NCBI GenBank assembly: GCA_020436085.1 | Contig: JAGQYM010000041.1 | Coordinates: 1 to 42,267, forward strand | Direction: 5' to 3' | DNA: 42,267 nt | Source: Cyclobacteriaceae bacterium | Lineage (GTDB): Bacteria > Bacteroidota > Bacteroidia > Cytophagales > Cyclobacteriaceae | In this document: positions 34,418-42,267 of the stretch, one piece after another | Layout of the letters: every line of letters starts with the position of its first letter | How positions within the stretch are numbered: the stretch's first letter is position 1 | Notes under the pieces: generated by a model | Database searches by the model: none | Told to the model about the DNA's origin: nothing | What the model saw: the letters and a program-made list of their open reading frames with translations, nothing else | Position numbers and translations under genes: made by a program

Positions 34418-36906
34418 TTCTTAGGCTGCGATCTTTTCACACCACGAACCGCTTCGGCAGTCCAAGGGTCGTCAGGCCAACTGTGTTTTGGATATCGTCT
34501 TTTCAAATCCTTGCGAACCTCATAATAGGTTGAGTTCCAGAAACTCTTTAAATCTGAGGTCACCTGAACCGGTTTGAATCCTGGAGAGAGGAGATGCATT
34601 ACGACACTGGTTTTTCCTTCATTGACTTTTGGCGTATCAGCGAGGCCAAACACTTCTTGCAAGCGCACGGCTAGTATAGGAGGTTCACCGTATGCCGGAT
34701 AATTGAGTTTAATCTTTGAACCGCTGGGTACATCAATAAATTGAGGAGCTAGCTCGTTGAGTCTGTTTTGTTTTTCCCAGTCGAGATGATGCTGAAGTAT
34801 ATTAACTAAGTCGAGCTTCTTTAAATCCTCTGGTTTTTTAACGTTGGTCAGGTAAGGCGTGAGCCATTCTTCATTGCTGGCAAGCAGGTTTGCAGTACTA
34901 ACATCTGGCCAGTTTTCTTCAGGCCTCCACTTTTTCAAACTTAGTACTCTGTTCTGCCATTGTTCAACCTGATCATCGAATGACAGCAAACGCTCGCCTT
35001 CATGCTTGATGGCGTTGGTAATAGCTTTGATGAGATGACCTTCATCTGGCGATGTGATGGGTGTGGATTTAAGCACGATCGAGCCGATGCGCAAATCTTT
35101 TGAGGCAATGAGTCCGCCCTTTCGCGTATCCCAAGTGATGATTTCTTTTTCTTTCACCAATGGAGCGAGATCTTTTGGATTCAGTGGGGCTGCAAGAAAA
35201 ATTTTCCCCATGCCATCTCTTGCGTCTACATGAGCGACAGATAGCCAGGCTTCGTGCGCCAGGTCGTCACGATGGCCGGCCATTGCCAGCTTTCCATTGG
35301 CCATTTGAAATTGAGCATTGTTCCCAGGTCTGGCGCATGCAATTCGTTCCGGATAAGCGTAGGCTAACAGTATGCCTGTCTCAAATGGATCGTAGGGATC
35401 GTTGTCTGGTTCAATGTTGAAGAGATTGCGATAGGACTCCGCCACTTTTTCAATTCTGCTAAATCGCTTGCCCGTTCCTTCATCGGCCCGAAATCTTCTT
35501 AGGGCTTGTATGCGAAGGTTGATATCGATACCGGATTCTCTCGGAAGGGGATCGCGTTCTTCGAGGATAGCTGCAATGTCCGTTGCCAGTGTGAGAGAAC
35601 CGTGTTCCTCAGCGAGCACCAGCATGTGTGCCAGTCGGGGGTGGCAGGGAAGTGCATGGATTTTTTCACCATGAGGAGTGATGCGACTATTCTCCAATGC
35701 TTCGAGTTCATGCAACAATTCGGAGGCTTGGGCAACGTGTCCTTTTGGTGGAGGAGTAAGCCAAGTCAGTTGATTTGCATTAACGATACCCCACTTGGCC
35801 ATGTCCAGCACCAGAGACGCAAGATCTGTTTCGAGAATTTCCGGTACGCGGTGTTCTGCTAATTGCGATTGAGTGGCTTTTGTCCAGAGACGGTAACAGG
35901 CACCGGCACTTAATCGGCCAGCGCGTCCTGCTCGCTGATCAGCTGAATCTTTAGAGATCATTACTGTTTCCAACCTGGACAGGCCTGAGTTGGGGTCAAA
36001 TTTTGACGTTCGGCCATAGCCGCAGTCCACTACTACCTTTATGCCTTCGATAGTCAAACTTGTTTCAGCGATAGAGGTTGCCAGTACAACTTTTCTCTTT
36101 CCGTTTTTATCCGGGGTGATTGCGGCATACTGTCTGTTGGGTGGCAACTGCCCATAAAGCGGGTGAATTGAAATACCTTTCAATTCTCTTTTCAGAAGCT
36201 CTTCGCACTTTCTGATTTCTCCCTCGCCTGGAAGAAATGCCAGAACGTCTCCTTCATTTTCTTTTACGGCTTTTAAAATCGTTCTTGCCGTCAGTTCGGG
36301 CAGCATAAACATGTCAACGCCTGTGCCATATTGAATGTTGACTGGAAATTGTTTTCCCTTGCTCACGACAGCAGGAGCTTTTAATAATTCTGTCAGTTGT
36401 GGCATATCCAAAGTAGCAGACATGATCATGATACGGAGATCAGGCCGCAGCACTTGCTGTGCTTCTCTGCATAGCGCCAGTGCTACATCTGCGTAGATGC
36501 TTCTTTCATGAAATTCATCGAAGATCACCATGGCTACATCTTCAAGAGAATTGTCTGTATGTAGCATGCGTGTCAGGATGCCCTCAGTAACTACCTCTAT
36601 GCGTGTGTCTTTGCCTACTTTGTTTTCAAATCGGATCCGATAGCCAACGTTTGCTCCCACTTGCTCATTTAGTAACGATGACATTCGCATCGCGATGGTT
36701 CTGGCGGCAAGCCTGCGAGGCTCAAGCATGATGATCTTTTTTCCATCCAACCATGGTTCATCCAATAGTGCCAGTGGAAGGAGTGTACTCTTACCAGCAC
36801 CCGGTGGTGCATTCACGATAAGTGTATTCTGTTTTTCAAGATGTGATCTTACATCCTGAATGACTTCAGTAATAGGCAGGTCGCTTTGGAATGGATCGAA
36901 ACTCAT
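34414..36906 (-). CDS. hrpB: ATP-dependent helicase HrpB
   Basis: 830 residues from ATG 36906, the common length; an earlier ATG at 36933 adds nine residues that do not look like family sequence. Walker A is APPGAGKST (33-41), Walker B and motif II are IFDEFHERS, and the motif III region is MSATLDM. The helicase C region has TSIAETSLTIEG and the QRAGRAGR motif VI. DEAH-box proteins of this family unwind nucleic acids; the physiological substrate of HrpB is unclear. The C-terminal HrpB-specific region is complete. Confidence 0.95.
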   Translation of the reverse strand: MSFDPFQSDLPITEVIQDVRSHLEKQNTLIVNAPPGAGKSTLLPLALLDEPWLDGKKIIMLEPRRLAARTIAMRMSSLLNEQVGANVGYRIRFENKVGKDTRIEVVTEGILTRMLHTDNSLEDVAMVIFDEFHERSIYADVALALCREAQQVLRPDLRIMIMSATLDMPQLTELLKAPAVVSKGKQFPVNIQYGTGVDMFMLPELTARTILKAVKENEGDVLAFLPGEGEIRKCEELLKRELKGISIHPLYGQLPPNRQYAAITPDKNGKRKVVLATSIAETSLTIEGIKVVVDCGYGRTSKFDPNSGLSRLETVMISKDSADQRAGRAGRLSAGACYRLWTKATQSQLAEHRVPEILETDLASLVLDMAKWGIVNANQLTWLTPPPKGHVAQASELLHELEALENSRITPHGEKIHALPCHPRLAHMLVLAEEHGSLTLATDIAAILEERDPLPRESGIDINLRIQALRRFRADEGTGKRFSRIEKVAESYRNLFNIEPDNDPYDPFETGILLAYAYPERIACARPGNNAQFQMANGKLAMAGHRDDLAHEAWLSVAHVDARDGMGKIFLAAPLNPKDLAPLVKEKEIITWDTRKGGLIASKDLRIGSIVLKSTPITSPDEGHLIKAITNAIKHEGERLLSFDDQVEQWQNRVLSLKKWRPEENWPDVSTANLLASNEEWLTPYLTNVKKPEDLKKLDLVNILQHHLDWEKQNRLNELAPQFIDVPSGSKIKLNYPAYGEPPILAVRLQEVFGLADTPKVNEGKTSVVMHLLSPGFKPVQVTSDLKSFWNSTYYEVRKDLKRRYPKHSWPDDPWTAEAVRGVKRSQPKN

Positions 36907-37001
36907 CGAGATGTTACGGAAAAAACACTGCAAATCTAACCCAAATGAAATTAGAATCGTGGTGACTTGCGATCACTTCTGGTTTTAATAACTTTAATCG
37001 T

Positions 37002-38084
37002 ATGAAGTGGACTTATGCTTGTTTAATTCTCATTACGCTGTTGGGTACTGCATGTACACATTCTATTTCGAAGTTTTATCCCGAGATAGTTCCAGCTAAA
37101 AGTGATGTGCCACTGGTAGTTAACTCCGGTGGAAAGTCGCAAATGAACCTTGTGTATCTGGGCTGTGGGAATATGATTCTTGAACACGATGGAGAAGCAA
37201 TAATGACTGATCCATTTTTTTCCAACCAAAAGCTTTTGAAACTGTTGGGAAAAATCAAAAGCAATCCAACTCGCTACAATACATGGAAAACTAATCTTGA
37301 ATATTTTCTTTCCCCCTCTGTGGTAAATGCGGCATTGGTGTCACACACTCACTACGACCACGCGATGGATTTACCATTGATGTTGGAGGATCGATATTTC
37401 AACAGTATGAGGCAAGTGTATGGTAATTCGTATTTACCGAAAATGATGCAACATTTTTCTGAGGAGGGTTCGGAAATTCATGGACTTTCAGGCAGCCAGG
37501 TGTATGACCCAACAATGGCGAATGACCAGAACTATGAATGGATCTCCACGTCATCTCATATCCGATTTCTCTCTATTCACTCCAATCATGCGCCTCATAC
37601 CAAGAAGAAACTTTATATGGATAAACCGCTTGATGAGAATTACTTTGAAGAAAACCTCATCTACTCCAACAGTAAAACAAAAGCTTTTAAGTGGACAAAC
37701 GGGGAGACGTATTCGTTTCTGGTGGACTTTATTGGATCAGATACGCTTCGTGTTTTTATACAAACTTCGGCAAGCCAGTATCCAAATGGATTTCCCCCTA
37801 AATCGGAACTACTGAAGAAGCCTGTTGATCTAGCCATCATCTGTTATGCTTCGGGGTTGAATGTGGATAATTATCCGAAGGCGCTGTTCGATTTTGTGCA
37901 ACCGCGCAAAATGATGTTAGTACACTGGGAAGATTTTTTTAGAACCCCCAAGTCGTTTGAAGACCAGAGGCTAGTGCGCAGAACCAATCCGCGCAAGATG
38001 CGCAAGCAAATTGATGCTCTGAAAAAGAAAAGTGATTACTTCATCATGCCCCGACCGGGGACAAGAGTAAAAATTACTTACTGA
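37002..38084 (+). CDS. MBL-fold metallohydrolase lipoprotein
   Basis: 360 residues. Lipoprotein signal ending LLGTAC (Cys18). The zinc-binding motif is HTHYDH (115-120), followed by later histidines (HSNHAPH, LVHWED). It resembles N-acyl-phosphatidylethanolamine phospholipase D/UlaG-like members of the metallo-beta-lactamase fold, acting at the cell envelope; the substrate is unknown. Its 3' end overlaps the convergent FKBP gene by seven bases. Confidence 0.9.
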   Translation: MKWTYACLILITLLGTACTHSISKFYPEIVPAKSDVPLVVNSGGKSQMNLVYLGCGNMILEHDGEAIMTDPFFSNQKLLKLLGKIKSNPTRYNTWKTNLEYFLSPSVVNAALVSHTHYDHAMDLPLMLEDRYFNSMRQVYGNSYLPKMMQHFSEEGSEIHGLSGSQVYDPTMANDQNYEWISTSSHIRFLSIHSNHAPHTKKKLYMDKPLDENYFEENLIYSNSKTKAFKWTNGETYSFLVDFIGSDTLRVFIQTSASQYPNGFPPKSELLKKPVDLAIICYASGLNVDNYPKALFDFVQPRKMMLVHWEDFFRTPKSFEDQRLVRRTNPRKMRKQIDALKKKSDYFIMPRPGTRVKITY

Positions 38085-38830
38085 TTTACTTTGATTAGTT
38101 CAACTTCGAAAAGTAAAGTTGAGTAAGGAGGGATTCGTCCACCGGCTCCGCGCTCTCCGTAGGCAAGATCACTTGGAATAAAGAGTTCCCATTTGTCTCC
38201 CTCTTTCATCAATTGCAACGCTTCTGTCCAGCCGTCAATGACCTGGCTTACTCCAAAAGTTGCGGGTTCACCTCGCTCGACCGAACTATCGAAAACTGTT
38301 CCGTCAATAAGTTTGCCTGTATAGTGAACGGTTACGCTTTGCTCTGCACTTGGTGTTTTTCCTGTTCCTGAGTTGATCACCCGGTATTGCAATCCACTGG
38401 CAGTGGTTTTTACACCGTCCTTGTTTTTATTTTCCTCCAAAAATTCCTGCCCTTTTGCTTTCATTTTTTCTGTTCTTTGCTCCATGGCGCGAGTCATGTA
38501 TGGCTGCACGATCCCCATGGCCTCTTGCTCATCCATTTGACTGTCTCCATCTGTTAAGATGTCACGCATAGCCTCGGTGAGAATGTTCACATCGATGGAA
38601 TCAGAGCCCTGATTCTTCAGGTTAGATGCCATCAATATGCCAAGACCGTAGCTTGCTTTTTGATGTTCTGTCACCAGCTCAGATTTTTTTGGAGTCTTAA
38701 GGTCGGTGATTTCAGCTTTCAGCGTGGTCACCTGTTGGTTAAGCTTTTCTACCTCAGCGGCTAGCTCTTTTTTAGATTGAGCGAATGCCAACTGGCTGGT
38801 CAATAAAGTAAGGGCGATGAAATATCTCAT
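38078..38830 (-). CDS. Secreted FKBP-type peptidyl-prolyl isomerase
   Basis: 250 residues: signal peptide to about 18 (LAFAQ), a coiled coil at about 20-48, an FKBP N-terminal dimerisation domain (about 55-135), then the FKBP domain (about 145-250) with VTVHYTGKLIDGTVFDSSVE and IPSDLAYGERGAGGRIPP. It catalyses prolyl isomerisation of exported proteins in the periplasm. The rhomboid gene ends 51 bases upstream on the same strand, so they may form an operon. Confidence 0.94.
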   Translation of the reverse strand: MRYFIALTLLTSQLAFAQSKKELAAEVEKLNQQVTTLKAEITDLKTPKKSELVTEHQKASYGLGILMASNLKNQGSDSIDVNILTEAMRDILTDGDSQMDEQEAMGIVQPYMTRAMEQRTEKMKAKGQEFLEENKNKDGVKTTASGLQYRVINSGTGKTPSAEQSVTVHYTGKLIDGTVFDSSVERGEPATFGVSQVIDGWTEALQLMKEGDKWELFIPSDLAYGERGAGGRIPPYSTLLFEVELIKVNQ

Positions 38831-38881
38831 AGGGCTTTTAAAAAACGATGCGCAAGAAACGAAAATAGTGGGATATATATA

Positions 38882-39499
38882 CTAAAACAGCGTCCAGGTT
38901 TTCACCTGATCGATAAATATGTTGATCACACGAGGGTATACCATTATGCAAAATACCATGCCCACAACTGCGCCATAAATGTGCGCCATGTGATTAATGT
39001 TGTCTTTTCCTCTTTTTGCATAGTAATAGGAGCCGATAAGGTAGGCTATTCCAAATAGGAACCCCGGAAAGCAGAGAACCCCATAAAGGCATATTTTTTC
39101 AAGGGGCTGAAATAAGATGGCTGCGAAAATAACTGCTGAAACGCCCCCTGAAGCCCCGAGGGAGTTATAACGAGAGTTGTTTTTGTGTTTGATAACGGAG
39201 GGAAGGTCAGAGAGGATGATAGCAGCGAGGTACAAAAGGACAAAGAGTACATTGCCTACTGCACCAAAAATGTAGTTGAAGTAAAATTCAATCACCCTTC
39301 CGAAAAAGAAAAAGGAGAACATGTTCCACAAAAGGTGGGGAAAATTTGCGTGGACAAATCCGCTGGTCACTAGCCGATAATACTGTTTATGATGTTGAAC
39401 GGAGTATGGATTGAGCAGAAGTTTGCCAAGAAGAGCTGGTTTATCAAAGCTATACCAACTGAGTAGGACGGTTATTCCAATGAGCCAATACGTTATCAT
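38882..39499 (-). CDS. Rhomboid family intramembrane serine protease
   Basis: 205 residues, about six membrane helices. The catalytic Ser117 is in LGASGGVS, and His173 is in INHMAHIYGAVVG. A Trp/Asn-rich loop (FVHANFPHLLWNM) fits the rhomboid L1 region. It cleaves transmembrane substrates within the membrane; the substrate is unknown. Likely transcribed with the FKBP gene downstream. Confidence 0.92.
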   Translation of the reverse strand: MITYWLIGITVLLSWYSFDKPALLGKLLLNPYSVQHHKQYYRLVTSGFVHANFPHLLWNMFSFFFFGRVIEFYFNYIFGAVGNVLFVLLYLAAIILSDLPSVIKHKNNSRYNSLGASGGVSAVIFAAILFQPLEKICLYGVLCFPGFLFGIAYLIGSYYYAKRGKDNINHMAHIYGAVVGMVFCIMVYPRVINIFIDQVKTWTLF

Positions 39500-39544
39500 T
39501 CGTAATATTTAGAGAGAGTGCAAAAATAAAGACTAGGATTGACT

Positions 39545-39576
39545 TTTGTTAAAGAAGGTGAGCATTGATAGTTTGG
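39545..39576 (+). promoter_or_regulatory. Candidate Bacteroidetes promoter
   Basis: TTTG at 39545-39548, 20 bases, then TAGTTTGG at 39569-39576, close to the Bacteroidetes -33/-7 consensus TTTG-N19-21-TAnnTTTG (one mismatch). Predicted start of transcription is about 35-40 bases before the ATG at 39620. Confidence 0.5.
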
Positions 39577-39619
39577 TTGAAACCAATTACCTTTTTCCTA
39601 CTTGTTCCATTAATTCAAC

Positions 39620-40006
39620 ATGGAAGCACCGTACTCACTGAAGTCAAGCCCTATTAAGCTAATCCTGGTCGTTGTTTTGGCTGGTGCCACTGCGTGGCTC
39701 GTCCTTGACTTATTGTTTGACAAGCCGGAAATCCACGAGGGTGTCATTGTGGGCATGCACTATCTGCCGGGTGAGGCCCGCACTGGTCAGTATCGGCTGG
39801 GTAGCAGGTCTCGTCCTCAGATCATTACGGGTCAATCTCACGATCGTTGGATAGTGGCGGTAAGGAAGACAGGTGGTGATACCGTATTAGTTGAATGCAA
39901 AAAGCATCACTTTGATGGAAAGGAGATTGGCCACACGTTGAAGTTTAGAGAGTTTTCTGGTGGCAGCCTCGAAATCAAATACTTCGCCCACAGTGACGAT
40001 CAGTAG
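39620..40006 (+). CDS. Single-pass membrane protein, hypothetical
   Basis: 128 residues with one membrane helix (about 12-31, reading IKLILVVVLAGATAWLVL), then a soluble domain of about 95 residues (KPEIHEGVIVG, GHTLKFREFSGGSLEIKYF). No domain recognised. Probably anchored with the soluble part outside the cytoplasm. Monocistronic; converges on the serine-hydrolase gene with an 11-base gap. Confidence 0.7.
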   Translation: MEAPYSLKSSPIKLILVVVLAGATAWLVLDLLFDKPEIHEGVIVGMHYLPGEARTGQYRLGSRSRPQIITGQSHDRWIVAVRKTGGDTVLVECKKHHFDGKEIGHTLKFREFSGGSLEIKYFAHSDDQ

Positions 40007-40017
40007 AACAAAAAGGA

Positions 40018-41445
40018 TTAATTGATTTTTGTCGAATAATTACTGTGTTGCCATGCACGAATTACCTTGCCTGATTTGTCTCGTTCGAATCTGATTTCCT
40101 CGCCCAGTGTTTTGTCATCGCGAATTCTTTTAAACGTGTCTCCGCTCACGTGCTGAAGCATGGTCATTCCATCACTTGGGTCTTCTGACGGCAACCCTAT
40201 CTCAACCAATTTTCCATACCATGGCATGATCAGTACTTCAGAACCCCATGGCTGTGAGCTATAATGACCACTATAATCATTCAGGTTCACGTCTGATTTT
40301 TTGTCTGCGCTTTCTTTTGTGGCTTTTGCCAAGATCTGTCTGATTTCTCTTGCTAGTCTTTCGGGACTTTCTCCACCGGCATTGATCATTACTGTGTAAG
40401 CCATTTTATTTTTGGGGTCCAGCTGTAGGGTAGTGCGATATCCGGGACAGGAACCGCCATGACTCACATATGTGGTGCCTTCGCTTTGTGAAACGACAAA
40501 ACCCAAACCCCAATGTATTTTCCAATCTGGATCGACCCACTGTACGCGGTGCATTTCTTTCAAGGTTGATGATTTCAAAAGTTCTGTGCCACCTTTTTCA
40601 AGCAGCCTAAATTGCCATGACGCAAATTGAGCGAGGTCTTCTACGTTGGATGAGTATCCAGCGGCAGCCGTAATACCTCTTGCATCGAACAGATTTACTT
40701 TGTCTCGTGTGGCGTCACGCTTGATCGCTCCATACCCAACGGCCATCTTGCTTCCCCATTGGTCTTTTGGGAGATAGGGATGCGTGTTTGCGAGCTTGAG
40801 GGGCTTAAGAATATTCTCTTCAACATATAGGTTGTACGCCTTGCCAGAAATTTTCTCCACAATTTCACCCAACAATGACATGCCAAGATTGCTATACTGA
40901 AAGTATGTCGAAGCCGGGTAGAGGGTTTCTTGTTCGCCTAATCTTTTATCCAACTGTTGTTGAGTAGGAAATGGAAAGTCGGGGCCTGTCCAATACGGAA
41001 AATCAGATTCTCTTGGCAATCCGGAGGAGTGGGTGAGCAGCGACCTCACGGTAATGGGTCCGCTACCTTCAAATTGTTGTTTGATGTTGAAGTTTGGTAA
41101 CACTGACTCCACGGGGTCGTCAAGTCGAAGCTTGCCTTGATCGTACAACTGCATGATGGCAACTGACGTGAACAATTTCGAGATCGAACAAATGCTGTAG
41201 ACCGTGGAGGTTTGAGTTTTTACCTTTTGATCGATGTTTGACATGCCAAAGGCTTTGCTCCAAATCACTTCCTGATCTTTGACGACTGCTGCTGACACGC
41301 CTGGCAGATGCTGATACGCGACCTGCGCTTCAAGCCATTGGTTGATCACGTTGTAGGCATCTCCATAATCAGGTTCCTTGCCTTGTCCGAACGTGGTGCT
41401 GGAAATAAACACAGCTACGATTAGCGAGAGGAGAATCTTTTGCAT
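40018..41445 (-). CDS. Serine hydrolase, class C beta-lactamase family
   Basis: 475 residues with a signal peptide (about 1-20, ending TTFG). The active-site SxxK is Ser87-Ile-Ser-Lys90 in YSICSISKLF; YxN is Tyr184-Ser-Asn186; the HxG-type motif is VSHGGSCPG. The C-terminal about 90 residues are an extra beta domain. Such exported proteins are esterases or peptidases, and few are true beta-lactamases; resistance cannot be claimed. Confidence 0.92.
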   Translation of the reverse strand: MQKILLSLIVAVFISSTTFGQGKEPDYGDAYNVINQWLEAQVAYQHLPGVSAAVVKDQEVIWSKAFGMSNIDQKVKTQTSTVYSICSISKLFTSVAIMQLYDQGKLRLDDPVESVLPNFNIKQQFEGSGPITVRSLLTHSSGLPRESDFPYWTGPDFPFPTQQQLDKRLGEQETLYPASTYFQYSNLGMSLLGEIVEKISGKAYNLYVEENILKPLKLANTHPYLPKDQWGSKMAVGYGAIKRDATRDKVNLFDARGITAAAGYSSNVEDLAQFASWQFRLLEKGGTELLKSSTLKEMHRVQWVDPDWKIHWGLGFVVSQSEGTTYVSHGGSCPGYRTTLQLDPKNKMAYTVMINAGGESPERLAREIRQILAKATKESADKKSDVNLNDYSGHYSSQPWGSEVLIMPWYGKLVEIGLPSEDPSDGMTMLQHVSGDTFKRIRDDKTLGEEIRFERDKSGKVIRAWQHSNYSTKIN

Positions 41446-41517
41446 TGTGGGAGTGGATTATTGATCCACTCAAGGTAAAGCTTTTGGAGGAGGAATTAAA
41501 CGTCAGGGGTTGATTGC

Positions 41518-41934
41518 CTAACTTTTTTCTTTTTCGCCAAGGCTAAACCAGTTACCGGAATCGTCTTTAAATAAGGCTTCAAAACCATAAAATTCTTTTG
41601 TGGGCGGCTTCTTGAATTTCACACCTTTTGACTTCATCTCCTCGTAAGTGGCCAACAGGTCGTTGCATTCAAATACACCAAAACCAAAAGTGCCTTTGCT
41701 TACCAGTTCCTTCATGGACTTTGCTGTTTCAGCGGTGAAGAGCATTCCTTCTTTAATTGGCATCAGAGTGATCTCCAGTTCTGGTTGTTGGGGTGGTGTT
41801 ACTGTAAGCCACCGGGTATCAGGGCCCATTGGTGCATCGGTGTGTACCTTGAAGCCAAGCTTGTTTACATAAAACTCGTAGGCGCTATTTTGATCCAACA
41901 CATAGATGGACACGTGACTCATTTTTGAAATCAT
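41518..41934 (-). CDS. VOC (glyoxalase/bleomycin-resistance fold) protein
   Basis: 138 residues, paired beta-alpha-beta-beta-beta modules: MSHVSIYVLDQNSAYEFYV near the N-terminus and FGVFECNDLLATYEEMKSKG in the second half, ending FKDDSGNWFSLGE. Metal ligands typical of glyoxalase are only partly clear (His7 near the N-terminus, Glu near the C-terminus). An alternative start at 41922 is possible. Lies 67 bases downstream of the AraC gene, on the same strand. Confidence 0.88.
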   Translation of the reverse strand: MISKMSHVSIYVLDQNSAYEFYVNKLGFKVHTDAPMGPDTRWLTVTPPQQPELEITLMPIKEGMLFTAETAKSMKELVSKGTFGFGVFECNDLLATYEEMKSKGVKFKKPPTKEFYGFEALFKDDSGNWFSLGEKEKS

Positions 41935-42001
41935 AGAATGTTTTGTTTTTTGTGATTAGTAAAAATGCAATTCCTTTCAGAACCCTGGCTCTTGAAAATT
42001 G

Positions 42002-42267
42002 CTATTTATTGCTGTCTCCTTCGGGGTGAACAAAGCAATTGGGGACAAATTTCAATGGAACACAACTGATGTCGGTCTGGCGTTGAAGTTGCCTTTGTTG
42101 AAATTCGGATGGAGACTGTCCGGTGTATTTTTTAAACAGGCCTGTGAATGAGGTGACACTATCAAACCCAACTGCTGAGCAAACGTGGGAGATGGGTGTG
42201 GGTTGTTGGAGCAGGAGCTTGGCGTGGTCGATTCTTACCTGCGTTAGATATTGATGGGGTGTTTTGC
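42002..42267 (-). CDS. AraC family transcriptional regulator (partial, 3' end)
   Basis: Only the C-terminal 87 codons are in the window; the gene continues past the right edge. The residues form the second half of an AraC DNA-binding domain: KTPHQYLTQVRIDHAKLLL, then ISHVCSAVGFDSVTSFTGLFKKYTG and SPSEFQQRQ, ending PEGDSNK at the stop at 42002-42004. It probably regulates the adjacent VOC gene. Confidence 0.9.
   Translation of the reverse strand, partial: KTPHQYLTQVRIDHAKLLLQQPTPISHVCSAVGFDSVTSFTGLFKKYTGQSPSEFQQRQLQRQTDISCVPLKFVPNCFVHPEGDSNK

Noticed and set aside
40018-41445. Antibiotic-resistance beta-lactamase
   Set aside because: The fold is shared with esterases and peptidases; sequence alone does not support resistance.

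Overview
The window looks like a chromosomal segment from a member of the Bacteroidetes, most likely order Cytophagales. The evidence is family content and style: two FtsX-type permeases with the 'permease prefix' N-terminal extension, a DUF5916/CBM9-like outer-membrane protein, OmpA/PD40 and pirin families, short Bacteroidetes-type Crp and OxyR regulators, almost no Shine-Dalgarno sequences, and many short extragenic repeats. I saw no rRNA, tRNA, CRISPR array, phage or intact transposon.

Layout. 1-1206 is gene-poor and repeat-rich: a 21-bp tandem array, heptamer tracts and several palindromic elements. 1207-2577 is an orphan polytopic membrane protein with related direct repeats on both sides. 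2796-9006 is a redox/stress block: a Crp/Fnr regulator; a four-gene operon (SnoaL-like, SPW-like membrane, AhpD-like, YHS); a broken GNAT gene; and the divergent katG/oxyR pair. 9092-14703 is an autoregulated-looking padR operon with two paralogous ABC permeases. 14806-15915 is an exported Gfo/Idh/MocA oxidoreductase. 15980-23179 is a minus-strand run: the IorB/IorA molybdenum hydroxylase, a Rieske oxygenase, an APC permease broken by a frameshift, a beta-barrel-like protein with a small overlapping partner, and a WYL regulator. 23306-30114 holds an OmpA/PD40 protein, the YCII(DGPF)/ECF42 sigma pair, a DUF5916 protein and an 11/22-residue repeat protein. 30316-42267 is mixed housekeeping and accessory genes: cupin, SDR, a tiny membrane protein, Hsp20, pirin, S33 lipoprotein peptidase, HrpB helicase, MBL-fold lipoprotein, FKBP, rhomboid, serine hydrolase, VOC protein, and an AraC regulator cut by the window end.

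How the genes work together. The clearest functional module is peroxide defence. OxyR keeps both redox cysteines at the E. coli positions (199 and 208) and faces katG. The upstream four-gene operon, with an AhpD-type CxxC protein, sits just below a Crp-family gene whose stop codon lies inside a perfect FNR-type palindrome, which suggests local redox control. The PadR operon looks self-regulated through nested palindromes over its promoter. The ECF42 sigma gene has its usual DGPF partner, but an intrinsic terminator separates them.

Most notable for follow-up: the FNR-box pair at 3377-3460; the 14-bp perfect stem that would bury the UUG start of the DUF5916 gene; the terminator inside the DGPF-ECF42 pair; the two decayed genes (GNAT, APC permease); the SDR lacking the catalytic Tyr/Lys; and the dense extragenic repeats at the left edge. 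No single new defence or mobile system is evident.
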